Assembly (NCBI GenBank): GCA_963780655.1
Contig: CAWACP010000007.1
Coordinates: 186,001-250,000, forward strand
Direction of reading: 5' to 3'
Length of the DNA: 64,000 nt
Source: CAWACP01 sp963780655
GTDB lineage: Bacteria; Acidobacteriota; Terriglobia; Bryobacterales; Bryobacteraceae
Shown here: one piece after another, positions 17,750 to 28,136 of the stretch
Position numbering within the stretch: position 1 is the stretch's first letter
Layout: every line of letters starts with the position of its first letter
Notes under the pieces: model-generated
Databases searched by the model: none
What the model saw: the letters and a program-made list of their open reading frames with translations, nothing else
What the model was told of the DNA's origin: nothing
Program-made: the position numbers and the translations under genes

Positions 17750-20368
17750 TCATTCGGCATCCTCATCGGCGTCGGATACGCCGGGCAGCACGGTGGCCCT
17801 CAGGAGATGCAAGACGTCCTTCGTGGAGCCGGATATGGTTCGCCGGATCGTGAGCGTCTCATGCTTCTTGTCGACCGACGCCAGCAGGCCCTTCTCACGA
17901 AGTCTTTTCCGGAGTGTGTGTTCACCAACCGTTAGCGCCTCGCCTGCATCGCGCGCAGCGATCTGGGCCAATCGGAAAGCCACCGTGGGTTCGAGGTAAA
18001 CGTCGTCCTCCTCGACCCAGCCAATGCATTCGCCGAGGGGTGCCGACGTTCCAGAGTTCTCCCGCCAACCGCAGGACACGGGTGACCGAGCGGGCGGGCC
18101 GCCGTTTCGCGCTTCGAGATGTGCCCGGCCGGACGCGACTAACGAGCGCAGCAGCGTGAGGAATCTCGCCGCGGGTTCGGTTGCCGCCTGGTGCTTGGCT
18201 TGTGCGGTTGCTGCCTCGCTCAAAGCGTCCCAGCAGCGACGCGCGAGGCGGTCTCGCTGCGCGGCGGCAATCGCTCCGGACTCGACCGCATATTCCAGGA
18301 ACGACTCAAATCCCGCCTGCAGACTCGCGACGATGTCCGGCGTGCGCGCGTGCGAGGCGCTCCCAAGAGCACGGGAACGATACTGCGCGACGAGGCGGTC
18401 GAATTGCCCACGTGCCTCGTCACCCCGGCTGGCGAGCCATTGGACGAAACCGCCCATGCTTTCGGCATAGCGGCCCGAATTCGCATCGCTCTGACATGCC
18501 GTGAGTGCGGCGATGTCGATAGTGTTCTTTGAAAGTTCGAGAATTAGCAATCGCGCTCGAATCGACTGCCCGCGTGGCACTTCCTCTCCGGTGGAGAGGA
18601 TCAAAGCGCGCGGTGGCTTGGGCTCCCGCAGTCTGGCTGTGGAATCCAGCCGGCTGCGGCCCGCATGGTTACCTGCTGCGCGGAACACTCGGTCTGCCGC
18701 TCCGTGGTAGCGCGCAACGTCAGCACTGTTGCCCTGGGGCGCGAAGTCATCAATGACGAAGAGCGCGTCTTTCGCATGAAAGGCCAGAGACTCGAGGGCG
18801 TTTCCGGTAGATGACCAGGCGCCCGGCAATTTCAGCCGATTCATCGTGGCGCCGAAATGCTGCTGGTGGAGTGCCGCCACCTCGCTCTTGAACGCCCCTG
18901 TTTCTCCCGCGACATGCAGAGCAAAATCTGCTTCGCCGAAGACCGCCCGGTACGTCGCCGCAAGTAACGGAAAGCTGATCGACGGCGGCCCCAATTCGAG
19001 CAATTCGAGACTCGCCTTGACCGCAGAGATCATGGCTGCGGAGTTGGCGGGAAGGCGCAATTCGTAACAATTCATCGAACCGGCGAGACGCACGTTGATT
19101 ACGGACACAGCCCCGGTGCCGCCGATTGCACCGCCGGCATGGAGAAACAGCCACTGGCCGTCTACTTTGCACCAACCCGTGTGCGTATAGATGCATCGCT
19201 CCTCCGCTGTCATTGAGAACGACTGAATCGCAGCGCGGGCATATTCCTTCTGGTTCGGAAATGTGATCGCTGCCGCGCCCAGCCGTTCGATCGGCCACTC
19301 CATGCGCGCGAACTCCGAGGCAGGGATTGTAAATGGAGACCTCCGGCTCATCAGTTCAGCGACGATCTCGAATTCGCGTTTCTTTTCGACGCCGTCGTCC
19401 AGTTGAATGTTGGTCCTGATGGCCGCCTGATAGTTTGTGAGCTGAACCTGCGATAGCCCTCCAGGCCCTGCGTTGACCCGAAACATTCCCTCCGGCCTCG
19501 ATTGGAACTGCGGTGGAAGCACGACGTGAAGCCGGCTACCCGAAACCGAGCTTTTGAACAGTTCGAGTACTCGGTCCGGCCCCCAGGCGGCGAGCAGGTC
19601 GTCGATCCCGTTCACGCCGCAGTTCTCCGGGAGGTTGACCAGTTGCACTTCTGCCCCGCGCGTCGCGAGTTCCCTCGCGATTGCTTTCCGGGCCCACTTA
19701 ACGCTGTTGTTCGTTTCGACATTCGAATCGAAAACAATGAAGACGGTTCGGCCGGTCCACTCTATGCGGTTCAGATCGTTGATGGGACCCTTAACGTCGA
19801 GCCGTTCGCCCTTCGGTCCACCGGTCTTCCCGACGACGCCGCGCCAATTCCAGACGCCGGCGATCGCGACCGGGATAAATCGAGGGAATTCGGCCTCGTG
19901 GTCAGCCAGCCGCACGAGAGCCAGAGCTTTTTTCTCTCCCTCGACCAGAACAATCGGAATCCGGACGTCGGCCAGCTGTTCTGGTGTGATGCGAGGCGGG
20001 ATGAATAACCGGTTCTGGCCTCGCGGGGGACTGAGGTACTTTCGCTCGGGCTTCACCCTGCCGTCTTTGCCCGCGGTCCATTCGGGATTGTCGCGACGCA
20101 GTCGATAGTTGAATGCATACGGTTCGCCGGGCCAGTAGTACGGAATCAGGATGCCGGCGCAATCGCGCGTGCCTCGTTGACCGACAACTTCGCGACCTTC
20201 GTAGGTATCTACGCGGCGGAGCATGGCCTCATCGGCAATGTCGCGGGTTATCCAGGATGAAGCGAGAGTCGCGTGGTCACTCTCGCTCAGCGGACCTCCT
20301 TTGATCGGCGGTACGCGCTCACCGCGACGGCCGGCTTCCATGGGAATGGCAGCAGGCTCAGATGCCAT
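17750..20368 (-). CDS. TOPRIM/ATPase replication-like protein (DUF3854/DUF927-like)
   Basis: 872 aa from the ATG at 20368, which overlaps the stop of the upstream small gene (ATGGCATCTGA), implying coupled translation; the frame is open up to an ATG at 20452. N-terminal third: a TOPRIM-like fold with IVLVEGEKKALAL and TVFIVFDSNVETN plus GIDDLLAAWG, as in DUF3854 proteins. Central part: a P-loop ATPase with AGETGAFKSEVAAL (Walker A) and DALFVIDDFAP (Walker B), as in DUF927 helicase-like proteins. This primase-helicase layout is common in integrative elements and phage satellites and suggests autonomous replication of the element. The gene is intact. Confidence 0.8.
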   Translation of the reverse strand: MASEPAAIPMEAGRRGERVPPIKGGPLSESDHATLASSWITRDIADEAMLRRVDTYEGREVVGQRGTRDCAGILIPYYWPGEPYAFNYRLRRDNPEWTAGKDGRVKPERKYLSPPRGQNRLFIPPRITPEQLADVRIPIVLVEGEKKALALVRLADHEAEFPRFIPVAIAGVWNWRGVVGKTGGPKGERLDVKGPINDLNRIEWTGRTVFIVFDSNVETNNSVKWARKAIARELATRGAEVQLVNLPENCGVNGIDDLLAAWGPDRVLELFKSSVSGSRLHVVLPPQFQSRPEGMFRVNAGPGGLSQVQLTNYQAAIRTNIQLDDGVEKKREFEIVAELMSRRSPFTIPASEFARMEWPIERLGAAAITFPNQKEYARAAIQSFSMTAEERCIYTHTGWCKVDGQWLFLHAGGAIGGTGAVSVINVRLAGSMNCYELRLPANSAAMISAVKASLELLELGPPSISFPLLAATYRAVFGEADFALHVAGETGAFKSEVAALHQQHFGATMNRLKLPGAWSSTGNALESLAFHAKDALFVIDDFAPQGNSADVARYHGAADRVFRAAGNHAGRSRLDSTARLREPKPPRALILSTGEEVPRGQSIRARLLILELSKNTIDIAALTACQSDANSGRYAESMGGFVQWLASRGDEARGQFDRLVAQYRSRALGSASHARTPDIVASLQAGFESFLEYAVESGAIAAAQRDRLARRCWDALSEAATAQAKHQAATEPAARFLTLLRSLVASGRAHLEARNGGPPARSPVSCGWRENSGTSAPLGECIGWVEEDDVYLEPTVAFRLAQIAARDAGEALTVGEHTLRKRLREKGLLASVDKKHETLTIRRTISGSTKDVLHLLRATVLPGVSDADEDAE

Positions 20369-20741
20369 CGACGTCGCTCCGTAACCTTCGGCTGCGACCG
20401 GCCGCGGACGTAGAGGCTGGCGTGGCCGCTTCCTCCGTAAGTCCAAGGCCAAGTGCCGCGGTCAGAGCAATGGTGATTGTCCGGGCCTTCGACCCGCCTG
20501 AAGCTTTACCGACTCGTGCGCCGAGCCGTACCTCGGCGGTGAAAACACCGCCGCGCCTGGCGATCAACGAATAGTCGTCGGTCGCGGCGTCGAGCAGGCG
20601 AAACGCATCTCGGATATCGTCGAGAGGCCGGAATCGTGAGCGTGGCATCCAGCGGCGTCCCGTTTTGATGTACCGGCCGGGAGCCAGACGCCATCCCAGG
20701 ACGCGCGCGGCCAATTCGTCTGTCAGGAGATCGTCAGTCAT
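20358..20741 (-). CDS. Small element protein of unknown function
   Basis: 127 aa from the ATG at 20741 (MTDDLLTDELAARVLGWRLA). It overlaps the XRE gene upstream by 8 bp and the replication gene downstream by 11 bp, so all three are one operon. The N-terminus PGRYIKTGRRWMPRSRFRPL followed by DDIRDAFRLLDAA resembles short proteins often found before primase-type genes in prophages. No function can be assigned. Confidence 0.65.
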   Translation of the reverse strand: MTDDLLTDELAARVLGWRLAPGRYIKTGRRWMPRSRFRPLDDIRDAFRLLDAATDDYSLIARRGGVFTAEVRLGARVGKASGGSKARTITIALTAALGLGLTEEAATPASTSAAGRSRRLRSDVDGI

Positions 20742-20988
20742 CCGTCCCCGCCGCCTCGGTATGGCTGAATTGAATGTCCGCCGCGACGGTTCGAAGCCGC
20801 GCCGCCTCCCCTTCCAGAGCCATCCTGATTCGACGCTGTTCCTCGGAAGTGAGAGAACTACTGCCCAGCTCAAATGTGCAGATTTTGAATCGGCTGACCC
20901 CAGACATCCGAGCCAGCCGGCTTTGGGAGATTCCGAGGGACAGCCGGTTTGTCCGTAAGGTCTCGGCAGCAGTTGTAGCGGTCGCCAT
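20734..20988 (-). CDS. XRE-family HTH regulator
   Basis: 84 aa from the ATG at 20988 (MATATTAAETLRTNRLSLGI). The alternative ATG at 21012 would lie inside the upstream palindrome and is less likely. The helix-turn-helix is SLGISQSRLARMSGVSRFKI. It starts the replication operon, and palindromic sites lie directly upstream, so it probably represses its own operon. Confidence 0.75.
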   Translation of the reverse strand: MATATTAAETLRTNRLSLGISQSRLARMSGVSRFKICTFELGSSSLTSEEQRRIRMALEGEAARLRTVAADIQFSHTEAAGTDD

Positions 20989-21007
20989 CAACCTGATGAT
21001 GCCGGGC

Positions 21008-21062
21008 ACCAACGTTGGCGCTCAAGCTTGGCGCGTTGGCGAATTGGTGCGCCAACGTTGGC
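21008..21062. promoter_or_regulatory. Paired palindromic operators (CCAACGTTGG)
   Basis: Two copies of CCAACGTTGG at 21009-21018 and 21052-21061; the second extends to GCCAACGTTGGC. They are 43 bp apart, about four helical turns, with related TTGGCG half-sites between. They lie upstream of the XRE gene, where an autoregulated promoter would be. Confidence 0.65.
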
Positions 21063-21086
21063 GAATCTTTGAGCGGTCAGCCGAGG

Positions 21087-21668
21087 CTAAGAATCCCTCG
21101 AGTTCTCGGCCTTCGTAGCGGGGGCTTCGTCATTCCTGAGGGCGTTTTCAATTCGCGTCTTCTTGTCCGACGTAGAAACCAACACTCCCTTCTTCCACTT
21201 GCTCAAATCGGCAGGATCTACTCGGGCGGTCCGCGCCAGCGCCGCCTCCGAGCATTGGTTCTTTTCCGTGTAAGCTGCCACAGCGCTCTTTCTTCCATCT
21301 TCGGAAGCGAAGTCGAGACCCGTTGCAGGGTCGGAGCGCACGTCTTCGCCGAGGGCCGATCGTTTGCTCAAATACCGGGGCAACTGACCAGGTGCCACTG
21401 GTTGCACCTCAACCTTGAAGCAGGCTGGCACGCCCAGGAGACCCGACTGATATCGAGGATCAACGACGAGGAATAACTCCCACAGTCCGTTGGGCAGTTT
21501 GCGAGCCAGAGTGTCGCCCTTTTCAAGCGGCAACGTGACGTCCATCACGAAAATGTGCTTCTCAGAAACGCGAGCCCGTATGTTCTCGAACACTCTCCCA
21601 TCAGCCTTGTGCAGCGACAGCACCGCGTTCAATAAAGACTCAACTTCGGCGTCGAATCCCTGGCGCAT
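21087..21668 (-). CDS. Element protein with C-terminal HTH-like segment
   Basis: 193 aa. N-terminal ~100 residues read like a stand-alone alpha/beta domain (HIFVMDVTLPLEKGDTLARK, LFLVVDPRYQSGLLGVPACF). The C-terminal ~60 residues (EAALARTARVDPADLSKWKK) resemble a DNA-binding HTH. Reading frame intact, ATG at 21668. It lies upstream of the XRE operon on the same strand. Family not recognised. Confidence 0.6.
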   Translation of the reverse strand: MRQGFDAEVESLLNAVLSLHKADGRVFENIRARVSEKHIFVMDVTLPLEKGDTLARKLPNGLWELFLVVDPRYQSGLLGVPACFKVEVQPVAPGQLPRYLSKRSALGEDVRSDPATGLDFASEDGRKSAVAAYTEKNQCSEAALARTARVDPADLSKWKKGVLVSTSDKKTRIENALRNDEAPATKAENSRDS

Positions 21669-21773
21669 TCGGTTTTTTGATTGTAGTTCGGCTCTCGCTC
21701 CTGTGGAAAACGGTCCAATGTGACGGCCGGCATCGCTGCCCCACGCCCTCTCCCAGAGCTATCATTCCAGCAC

Positions 21774-22072
21774 ATGGCTCTCCGGTTCCGCCGCTCGATC
21801 CGTCTCGCCCCCGGCATCCACCTCAATCTCGGGCTGCACGGCGCCGGGCTGAGTGTCGGCCCGCGCGGTTTACACGTCGGAGTGAATCGCCGCGGCATAT
21901 ACACGAGCGCCGGAATTCCTGGAACGGGGATTTACGCGGTCACCATGTCCGCAACTCGGCGGGACAGCACGCCAGCGTCGCTGGAAGCGCCATGGGGTTC
22001 GTAGTGGGCGTGGCGGTCGCCGTTGTCATTCTCGTGGCGGTGCTGGCGGTGATCGGCTCGGCATCGCATTAG
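21774..22072 (+). pseudogene. DUF4236 protein with frameshift
   Basis: Starts MALRFRRSIRLAPGIHLNLG and continues GAGLSVGPRGLHVGVNRRGI then SAGIPGTGIY, the DUF4236 signature. Near 21940 one base is missing, and the next frame carries the expected hydrophobic C-terminus (GFVVGVAVAVVILVAVLAVI) to a stop at 22072. As read, the protein would end at 22004 without its membrane helix. Confidence 0.65.
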
Positions 22073-22254
22073 TCGACACGTCAGCGGTCACGTCGGAACC
22101 GACCCGGATCGCTAACGATAATGCGGAATAACGGGCGCTCGCTATTCAAGCGCCCACGCATTATCCAGGCAACAGTGTTCGTCAGTGTCCGGAGTGATAT
22201 GTTAATTGCCGAGCCCTGAATCCCGAATACGGCGACACCAGGCTGATCTCGGCC

Positions 22255-25200
22255 ATGGATAACGACTTTTTCATCCGCCCGATCCTGAATTCTCCCTACG
22301 ATTATCCCGGCCGCCATTGGGAGCTTGTCAATGGCCAGCCGACGCAACACATCGTGGAGAAGCGGCGCACGGTTGATTTCATTACGCCGATCCCGAAGCC
22401 TCGGAAAGTGAGATCGAAGGACCAGCAGTCCATGGTCTTCGACGAAGGGCACGGCCTTTCCACCGACAAACAGCAATACCGCACGGCTGACACGATCAAT
22501 CGTCTCCGGGAGGAAATCAACGGTGGCGCCTCTCCGACCCGGCCCACTGGAAGGTCACACCCGAAACTGCCCGCCTCCTCCAGCACTGGCGCCATCACAA
22601 TTTCAGCGGGATTCGTCCTTTCTTCTGCCAGCTTGAGGCTGTCGAGACCGCCATCTGGCTGACCGAGGTCGCCCCCAAAGCCGGCAAACTGGGCGACTTC
22701 TTCCTCGACTACCTGGCTGATGCGAACCGTGAGGCCAATCCCGACCTTCACCGGCTTGCCCTGAAGCTGGCGACCGGAGCCGGCAAGACCACCGTCATGG
22801 CGATGATTATCGCCTGGCAAACCATCAACAAGGTTCGCCAACCGGGAAGCAAGCGATTCAGCCGCGGATTCCTGATCGTCGCCCCCGGCCTCACCATCAA
22901 GGACCGACTCCGCGTCCTCTTCCCCAACGATCCCGACAGTTACTACGCACGGCGTGAGCTGGTTCCCGCCGAGATGATCGAGGACCTGAAGCGCGCCAAG
23001 ATCGTCGTCACCAACTTTCACGCATTCAAGCTCCGCGAGCGTCTCGACCTATCGAAAGGGACACGTAGTCTCCTCCAGGGCCGTGGAGAGCCGCTCGACA
23101 CTCTGGAGACGGAAGGCCAGATGATCCAGCGCGTCATGCCGGATCTCATGGGCCTCAAGGACATCCTCGTCCTCAACGACGAGGCTCACCACTGCTATCG
23201 CCACAAGGTCGAGGAAGAAGAAGACGACCTCAAGGGCGATGAAAGGAAGGAAGCTGAAAAGCGCAACGAAGAAGCCCGCCTCTGGATTTCCGGGCTCGAA
23301 GCGGTGAAACGGAAGCTGGGCGTCTCCAACGTTATCGATCTATCCGCCACGCCGTTCTTCCTCCGCGGCTCCGGCTACCCGGAAGGGACGCTCTTCCCAT
23401 GGACCATGAGCGACTTCTCCCTCATGGACGCCATCGAATGTGGCATCGTCAAACTCCCCCGCGTTCCAGTCGCCGACAATATTCCTGGAGACCAAGGCCC
23501 GGTGTTCCGCAATCTGTGGGAGCATATCCGCGCCGACATGCCGCAGAAGGGCCGCGCGAAGGCGGCAAAGCTGGTACTCGATCCGCTCGCCTCCCCACTA
23601 CGCTCCAGACCGCCCTCGAAGCCCTGTACGGCCACTACGATAAGACGTTCAAGCTTTGGCACGAGACAGGCATCCGCGTCCCACCGTGCTTCATCGTTGT
23701 TTGCAACAACACTTCCGCTTCCAAGCTCGTCTACGATTACATTTCCGGGTTCACGCGCACCAACGAGGATGGCACCGAGCAACTCGTCGAAGGACGCCTT
23801 GCCTTGTTCCGGAATTACGACGAGCACGGCAACCCGCTCGCCCGTCCCCGTACGCTTCTGATCGACAGCGAACAGCTCGAATCAGGCGAAGCCCTCGACG
23901 ACAACTTCCGCCAGATGGCCGCCGCCGAAATCGAGCAGTTTCCGCCGCGAAGATCATCGAACGTACCGGCGACCGCAAGCAGGCCGAGAAAATCACCGAT
24001 CAGGAACTCCTTCGCGAGGTCATGAACACCGTCGGCAAGGAGGGCCGCCTCGGCGAGTCGATCCGCTGCGTCGTCTCGGTCTCGATGCTCACCGAGGGCT
24101 GGGACGCCAATACCGTCACGCACATTCTCGGCGTCCGCGCCTTCGGCACCCAGCTCCTCTGCGAACAGGTGATCGGTCGCGCTCTTCGCCGCCAGTCCTA
24201 CGACCTGAACGAGGACAACCGGTTCAATGTCGAATACGCCGACATCCTCGGCATCCCGTTCGACTTCACCGCCAAGCCCGTCATTGCGCCGCCTCAGCCG
24301 CCCCGCGAAACCATTCAGGTGAAGGCCGTCCGTCCGGACCGCGACGCCCTGGAAATCCGGTTTCCGCGCGTCGCCGGTTATCGCGTCGAGCTTCCCGAAG
24401 AGCGCCTAACCGCCAGATTCACCGACGATTCGATGCTGGAACTGACCCCCGACCTGGTCGGCCCCTCCGATCACCAAGAACGAAGGCATCATCGGCGAAG
24501 GCGTCGACCTCACTCTCGAACACCTGAAGGATGCCCGCACCTCCACGCGTCCTTTACTACCTCACGAAACACCTGCTCTATACGAAGTGGCGCGACCCCG
24601 GCGAAGAGCCCCGGCTCAATCTGTTCGGCCAGCTCAAGCGCATCGCGAAAGAGTGGCTCGATACCTGCCTCATCTGCAGCGGCGGCACGTACCCCGCCCA
24701 GCTCATGTACCAGGAGCTGGCGGACATGGCCTGCGAGCGCATCACCGCAGCGATTACAAGCGCGCATGCGGACGAGCGCCCGGTGAAAGCAGTCATTGAT
24801 CCTTACAACCCGGCCGGCTCCACCGTCCACGTGAGATTCAATACGTCGCAAGACCAGACCGCTGGAAAACCGACCCCCGCCGTTGCCATATCAACTGGGT
24901 GATCCTCGACAGCGACTGGGAAGGCTGAGTTCTGCCGAGTTGCCGAATCCCACCCGCGCGTACGCGCCTACGTGAAGAACCACAATCTCGGCTTCGAGGT
25001 GCCCTACCGCCTCGGCTCGCAGAACCGCCGTTATCGCCCCGACTTCATCGTCCTGGTGGACGACGGCCGCGGCGACGACGACCCGCTGCACCTCATTGTT
25101 GAAATCAAGGGGTTCCGCGGCGAGGACGCAAAGGAGAAGAAGGCCACCATGGAAAACTACTGGGTTCCCGGCGTCAACAACGATGGCCGGTTCGGCCGCT

Positions 25201-25286
25201 GGGCCTTCGCCGAATTCACCGAGGTTTACAGGATTCAGTCCGATTTTGAAGCCCGGGTCGAGGCCGAATTCGACTCGATGATCTAG
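22255..25286 (+). pseudogene. Type III Res-like helicase-nuclease, multiply frameshifted
   Basis: About 1000 codons when frames are joined. Motifs in order: LATGAGKTTVM (Walker A), LNDEAHHCY (DEAH), LSATPFFLR, VSMLTEGWDANTVTHILGVR and CEQVIGRALRR (helicase C). The C-terminal nuclease is RYRPDFIVLVDDG then LHLIVEIKGFRG, a PD-ExK active site typical of Res subunits. It resembles the family I recall as BPTD_3080-type restriction enzymes. Shifts are needed near 22525, 23590, 23945, 24470, 24540 and 24880. The cognate methylase follows after 35 bp. Confidence 0.75.
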
Positions 25287-25321
25287 TCCGTCCCGCCCCA
25301 GCGGTCGCAGTGAGGAACACA

Positions 25322-28125
25322 ATGCCTAAGACGACAAAGGACACCAAGAAGAGCGTGGAGACGCTCACGCACAAGGAAGCCACCCGCAGGAACATTCCCA
25401 CCGCCGAGTACGAGTCGGTGATGCGCAACGACGAGAAAAGTCCCGTCCGCGTCGCCTACGAGCGCCGCAATCGCGACCTCGACCCGCAACTCGTCTGGCG
25501 CGGAAAGGACGAACAGGACTGGTCCGACCTCGTGGTTCAGGCGCCGCCCCTTTACATTCAGGAGAAAGTGCACCCGAAGGTCCTGATCGACGATCCTGAT
25601 GCGCCAGACCGAAGCTGGCCAGCGGGCGACCGACAATCAGTTCGACCTCTTCGCCGACTTCAACGGTCTGCCGAGCGAAAACGCCCGCACGGAGTTTTAT
25701 CAGCACGACGCCAACTGGACCAACCGGATGATCCTGGGCGACAGCCTCCAGGTGATGGCCAGTCTTGCCGAGCGCGAAGGCCTTCGCGGTCAGGTGCAGT
25801 GCATCTACATCGACCCGCCTTACGGGATCAAGTTCAATTCGAACTTCCAATGGTCGACCACCAATCGTGAAGTGAAGGATGGCAGCCTGAGTCATATAAC
25901 ACGAGAGCCCGAGCAGGTGAAAGCGTTTCGTGATACTTGGCGATATGGCGTTCATTCTTATCTGGGATACCTACGCGATCGGCTCACTGCTGCTCGCGAT
26001 CTCCTCGCGCACACCGGCTCTGTGTTCATTCAGATCGGAGACGAGAATGTGCATCGGGTTCGATCATTGCTGGACGAGGTGTTCGGAGACGACAACTTCA
26101 TCAGTCAGATCGCGTATCACACGACATCGGGCTCCACGTCGGACGTGATCGCCAACCCGAAGGACTTCGTTCTTTGGTACGCAAAGAATCGCGACTACCT
26201 GAAATTCCGCAGGCTGTTCCTGACGAGACCCTTTGATCCGCAGGACGCCGGACCTTGGCAGATCGTTGAGCGCGAAACGGAACGGATCCGCCTCTCTCAA
26301 ATTAAGTCGCACGGTTGGAACCTGAGCGACCCGTCTGTGCGTATTGTACGCCTCGGCGATGCAACGTCTCAGCGTCAGGGCCGCGAGGCCGGTGAGACAT
26401 CCGCAATGGGTTTCCCGTACCTCTTCCATGGGCGGACGTTCGCCCCGTCTGGCACTCGCGGTTGGAGCACGACGAAGCCAGGCCTCGACCGTGCGGCGCG
26501 TGCAAACCGGCTCCACGGCAATGGGCAAGCGCTCAGCTTAGTCCGTTACATCGACGAGTCTCCGACATTTCCCCTGACCAGCGCGTGGGATGACACCGGT
26601 GGGACCATAGGCAGCGAGAAAGTCTACGTCGTCCAGACCAACACCCGAGTAGTTCAGCGCTGTATCCTCATGACAACCGACCCCGGTGACCTTGTGCTCG
26701 ACCCCACTTGCGGCTCCGGCACAGCCGCTTATGTGGCCGAGCAGTGGGGCCGCCGATGGATCACTATCGACACTTCGCGCGTGGCGCTCGCTCTCGCTCG
26801 CGCCCGTATCATGGGCGCCCGCTACCCGTACTACGTTCTCGCCGACAGCCCCGATGGCCAGCGAAAGGAAGCACAGGCAACACGTAAGGAGCCTTCCACC
26901 GCGCCCACGAACAACAACATCCGTCACGGCTTCGTCTACGAGCGCGTGCCCCATATCACGCTCAAATCCATCGCCAACAACGCAGAAATTGACGTCATCT
27001 GGGACAAATATCAGCCGACGCTGGAGTCCCTCCGCCAGGCGCTCAACAAAGCGCTTAAACAGTCATGGGAAGAATGGCAGATCCCGCGCGAGTCCGGCGT
27101 GAAATGGGCCGCTGAAGCGAAGGAGTCTCCACCAAGAGTGGTGGGAGACCCGCATCGCACGTCAGCGCGAAATCGACGCATCCATCGCCGCGAAGGCCGA
27201 CTACGAGTTCCTCTACGACAAGCCGTATGAAGATAGCAGGAAGGTCCGGGTAGCGGGACCCTTCACGGTCGAAAGCATCTCGCCGCATCGCGCACTCACC
27301 GTTGGTGAGAACGAAGAGCTCATCGATCCCGTCGCGCAATCCGCGGACGCCGACCGACCTGACTTCGTTCACGTCATCCTCGACAATCTCCGCGCCGCGG
27401 GAGTCCAGCAGGCCCACAAGGAAGACCGTATAGCATTCTCGTCTTTGACACCATGGCCCGGCGACCTGGTTTGCGCCGAAGGCCGCTACACCGAAGGCGA
27501 ACGCGAAAAGCGCGCCGCCGTCCTCATCGGCCCTGAATTCGGAACGGTTTCGCGCCCTGATCTCGTAGCCGCCGCCCGCGAAGCCGGCGATGCGGGCTTC
27601 GACGTCCTGATCGCCTGTGCGTTCAACTACGACGCACACTCCTCCGAATTCAACAAGCTCGGCCGTGTGCCCGTGCTGAAGGCCCGCATTAACGCCGACC
27701 TCCACATGGCCGGTGAACTCAAGAACACCGGAAAGGGCAATCTCTTCGTCATCTTCGGCGAGCCCGACATCGAAATATTGCCCGCCGAGAACAACCAAGT
27801 GCGGGTGAAAATCAACGGCGTCGACGTTTTCCATCCCAATACCGGCGAAGTCCGCAGCGACAGCACCGCCGGAATTGCCTGCTGGTTCGTCGATACCGAC
27901 TATAACGAAGAGAGCTTCTTCGTACGCCACGCTTACTTCCTCGGCGCCAACGATCCCTACAAGGCGCTCAGGACCACGCTAAGGGCCGAGGTCGACGAGG
28001 AAGCCTGGGCCACTCTCAACAGCGATACGTCCCGGCCATTTGATAAACCCGATTCCGGACGGATCGCGGTCAAGGTGATCAATCACCTGGGCGACGAGGT
28101 CATGAAAGTTTTCCGCGTGTCCTGA
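25322..28125 (+). pseudogene. Type III-like adenine DNA methyltransferase (Mod), two frameshifts
   Basis: The N-terminal frame (MPKTTKDTKKSVETLTHKEA) shifts near 25600 into ADNQFDLFADFNGLPSE-like sequence. IYIDPPYGIKF is the catalytic DPPY motif, and LDPTCGSGTAAYVAEQWGRR is the SAM-binding motif. The order DPPY before FxGxG is the beta class used by type III Mod and related enzymes. A second shift near 27125 leads to a ~300-residue C-terminal domain (LIGPEFGTVSRPDLVAAARE, DVLIACAFNYDA, GNLFVIFGEPDIEIL). Without the shifts it would form a restriction-modification pair with the upstream gene. Confidence 0.8.
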
Positions 28126-28136
28126 TCGGAGCGCCT

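Noticed and set aside
17636..17750. CRISPR array
   Set aside because: The repeat units are 9 nt with 3-nt gaps, far too short for repeats and spacers; they look like iterons or arm sites.
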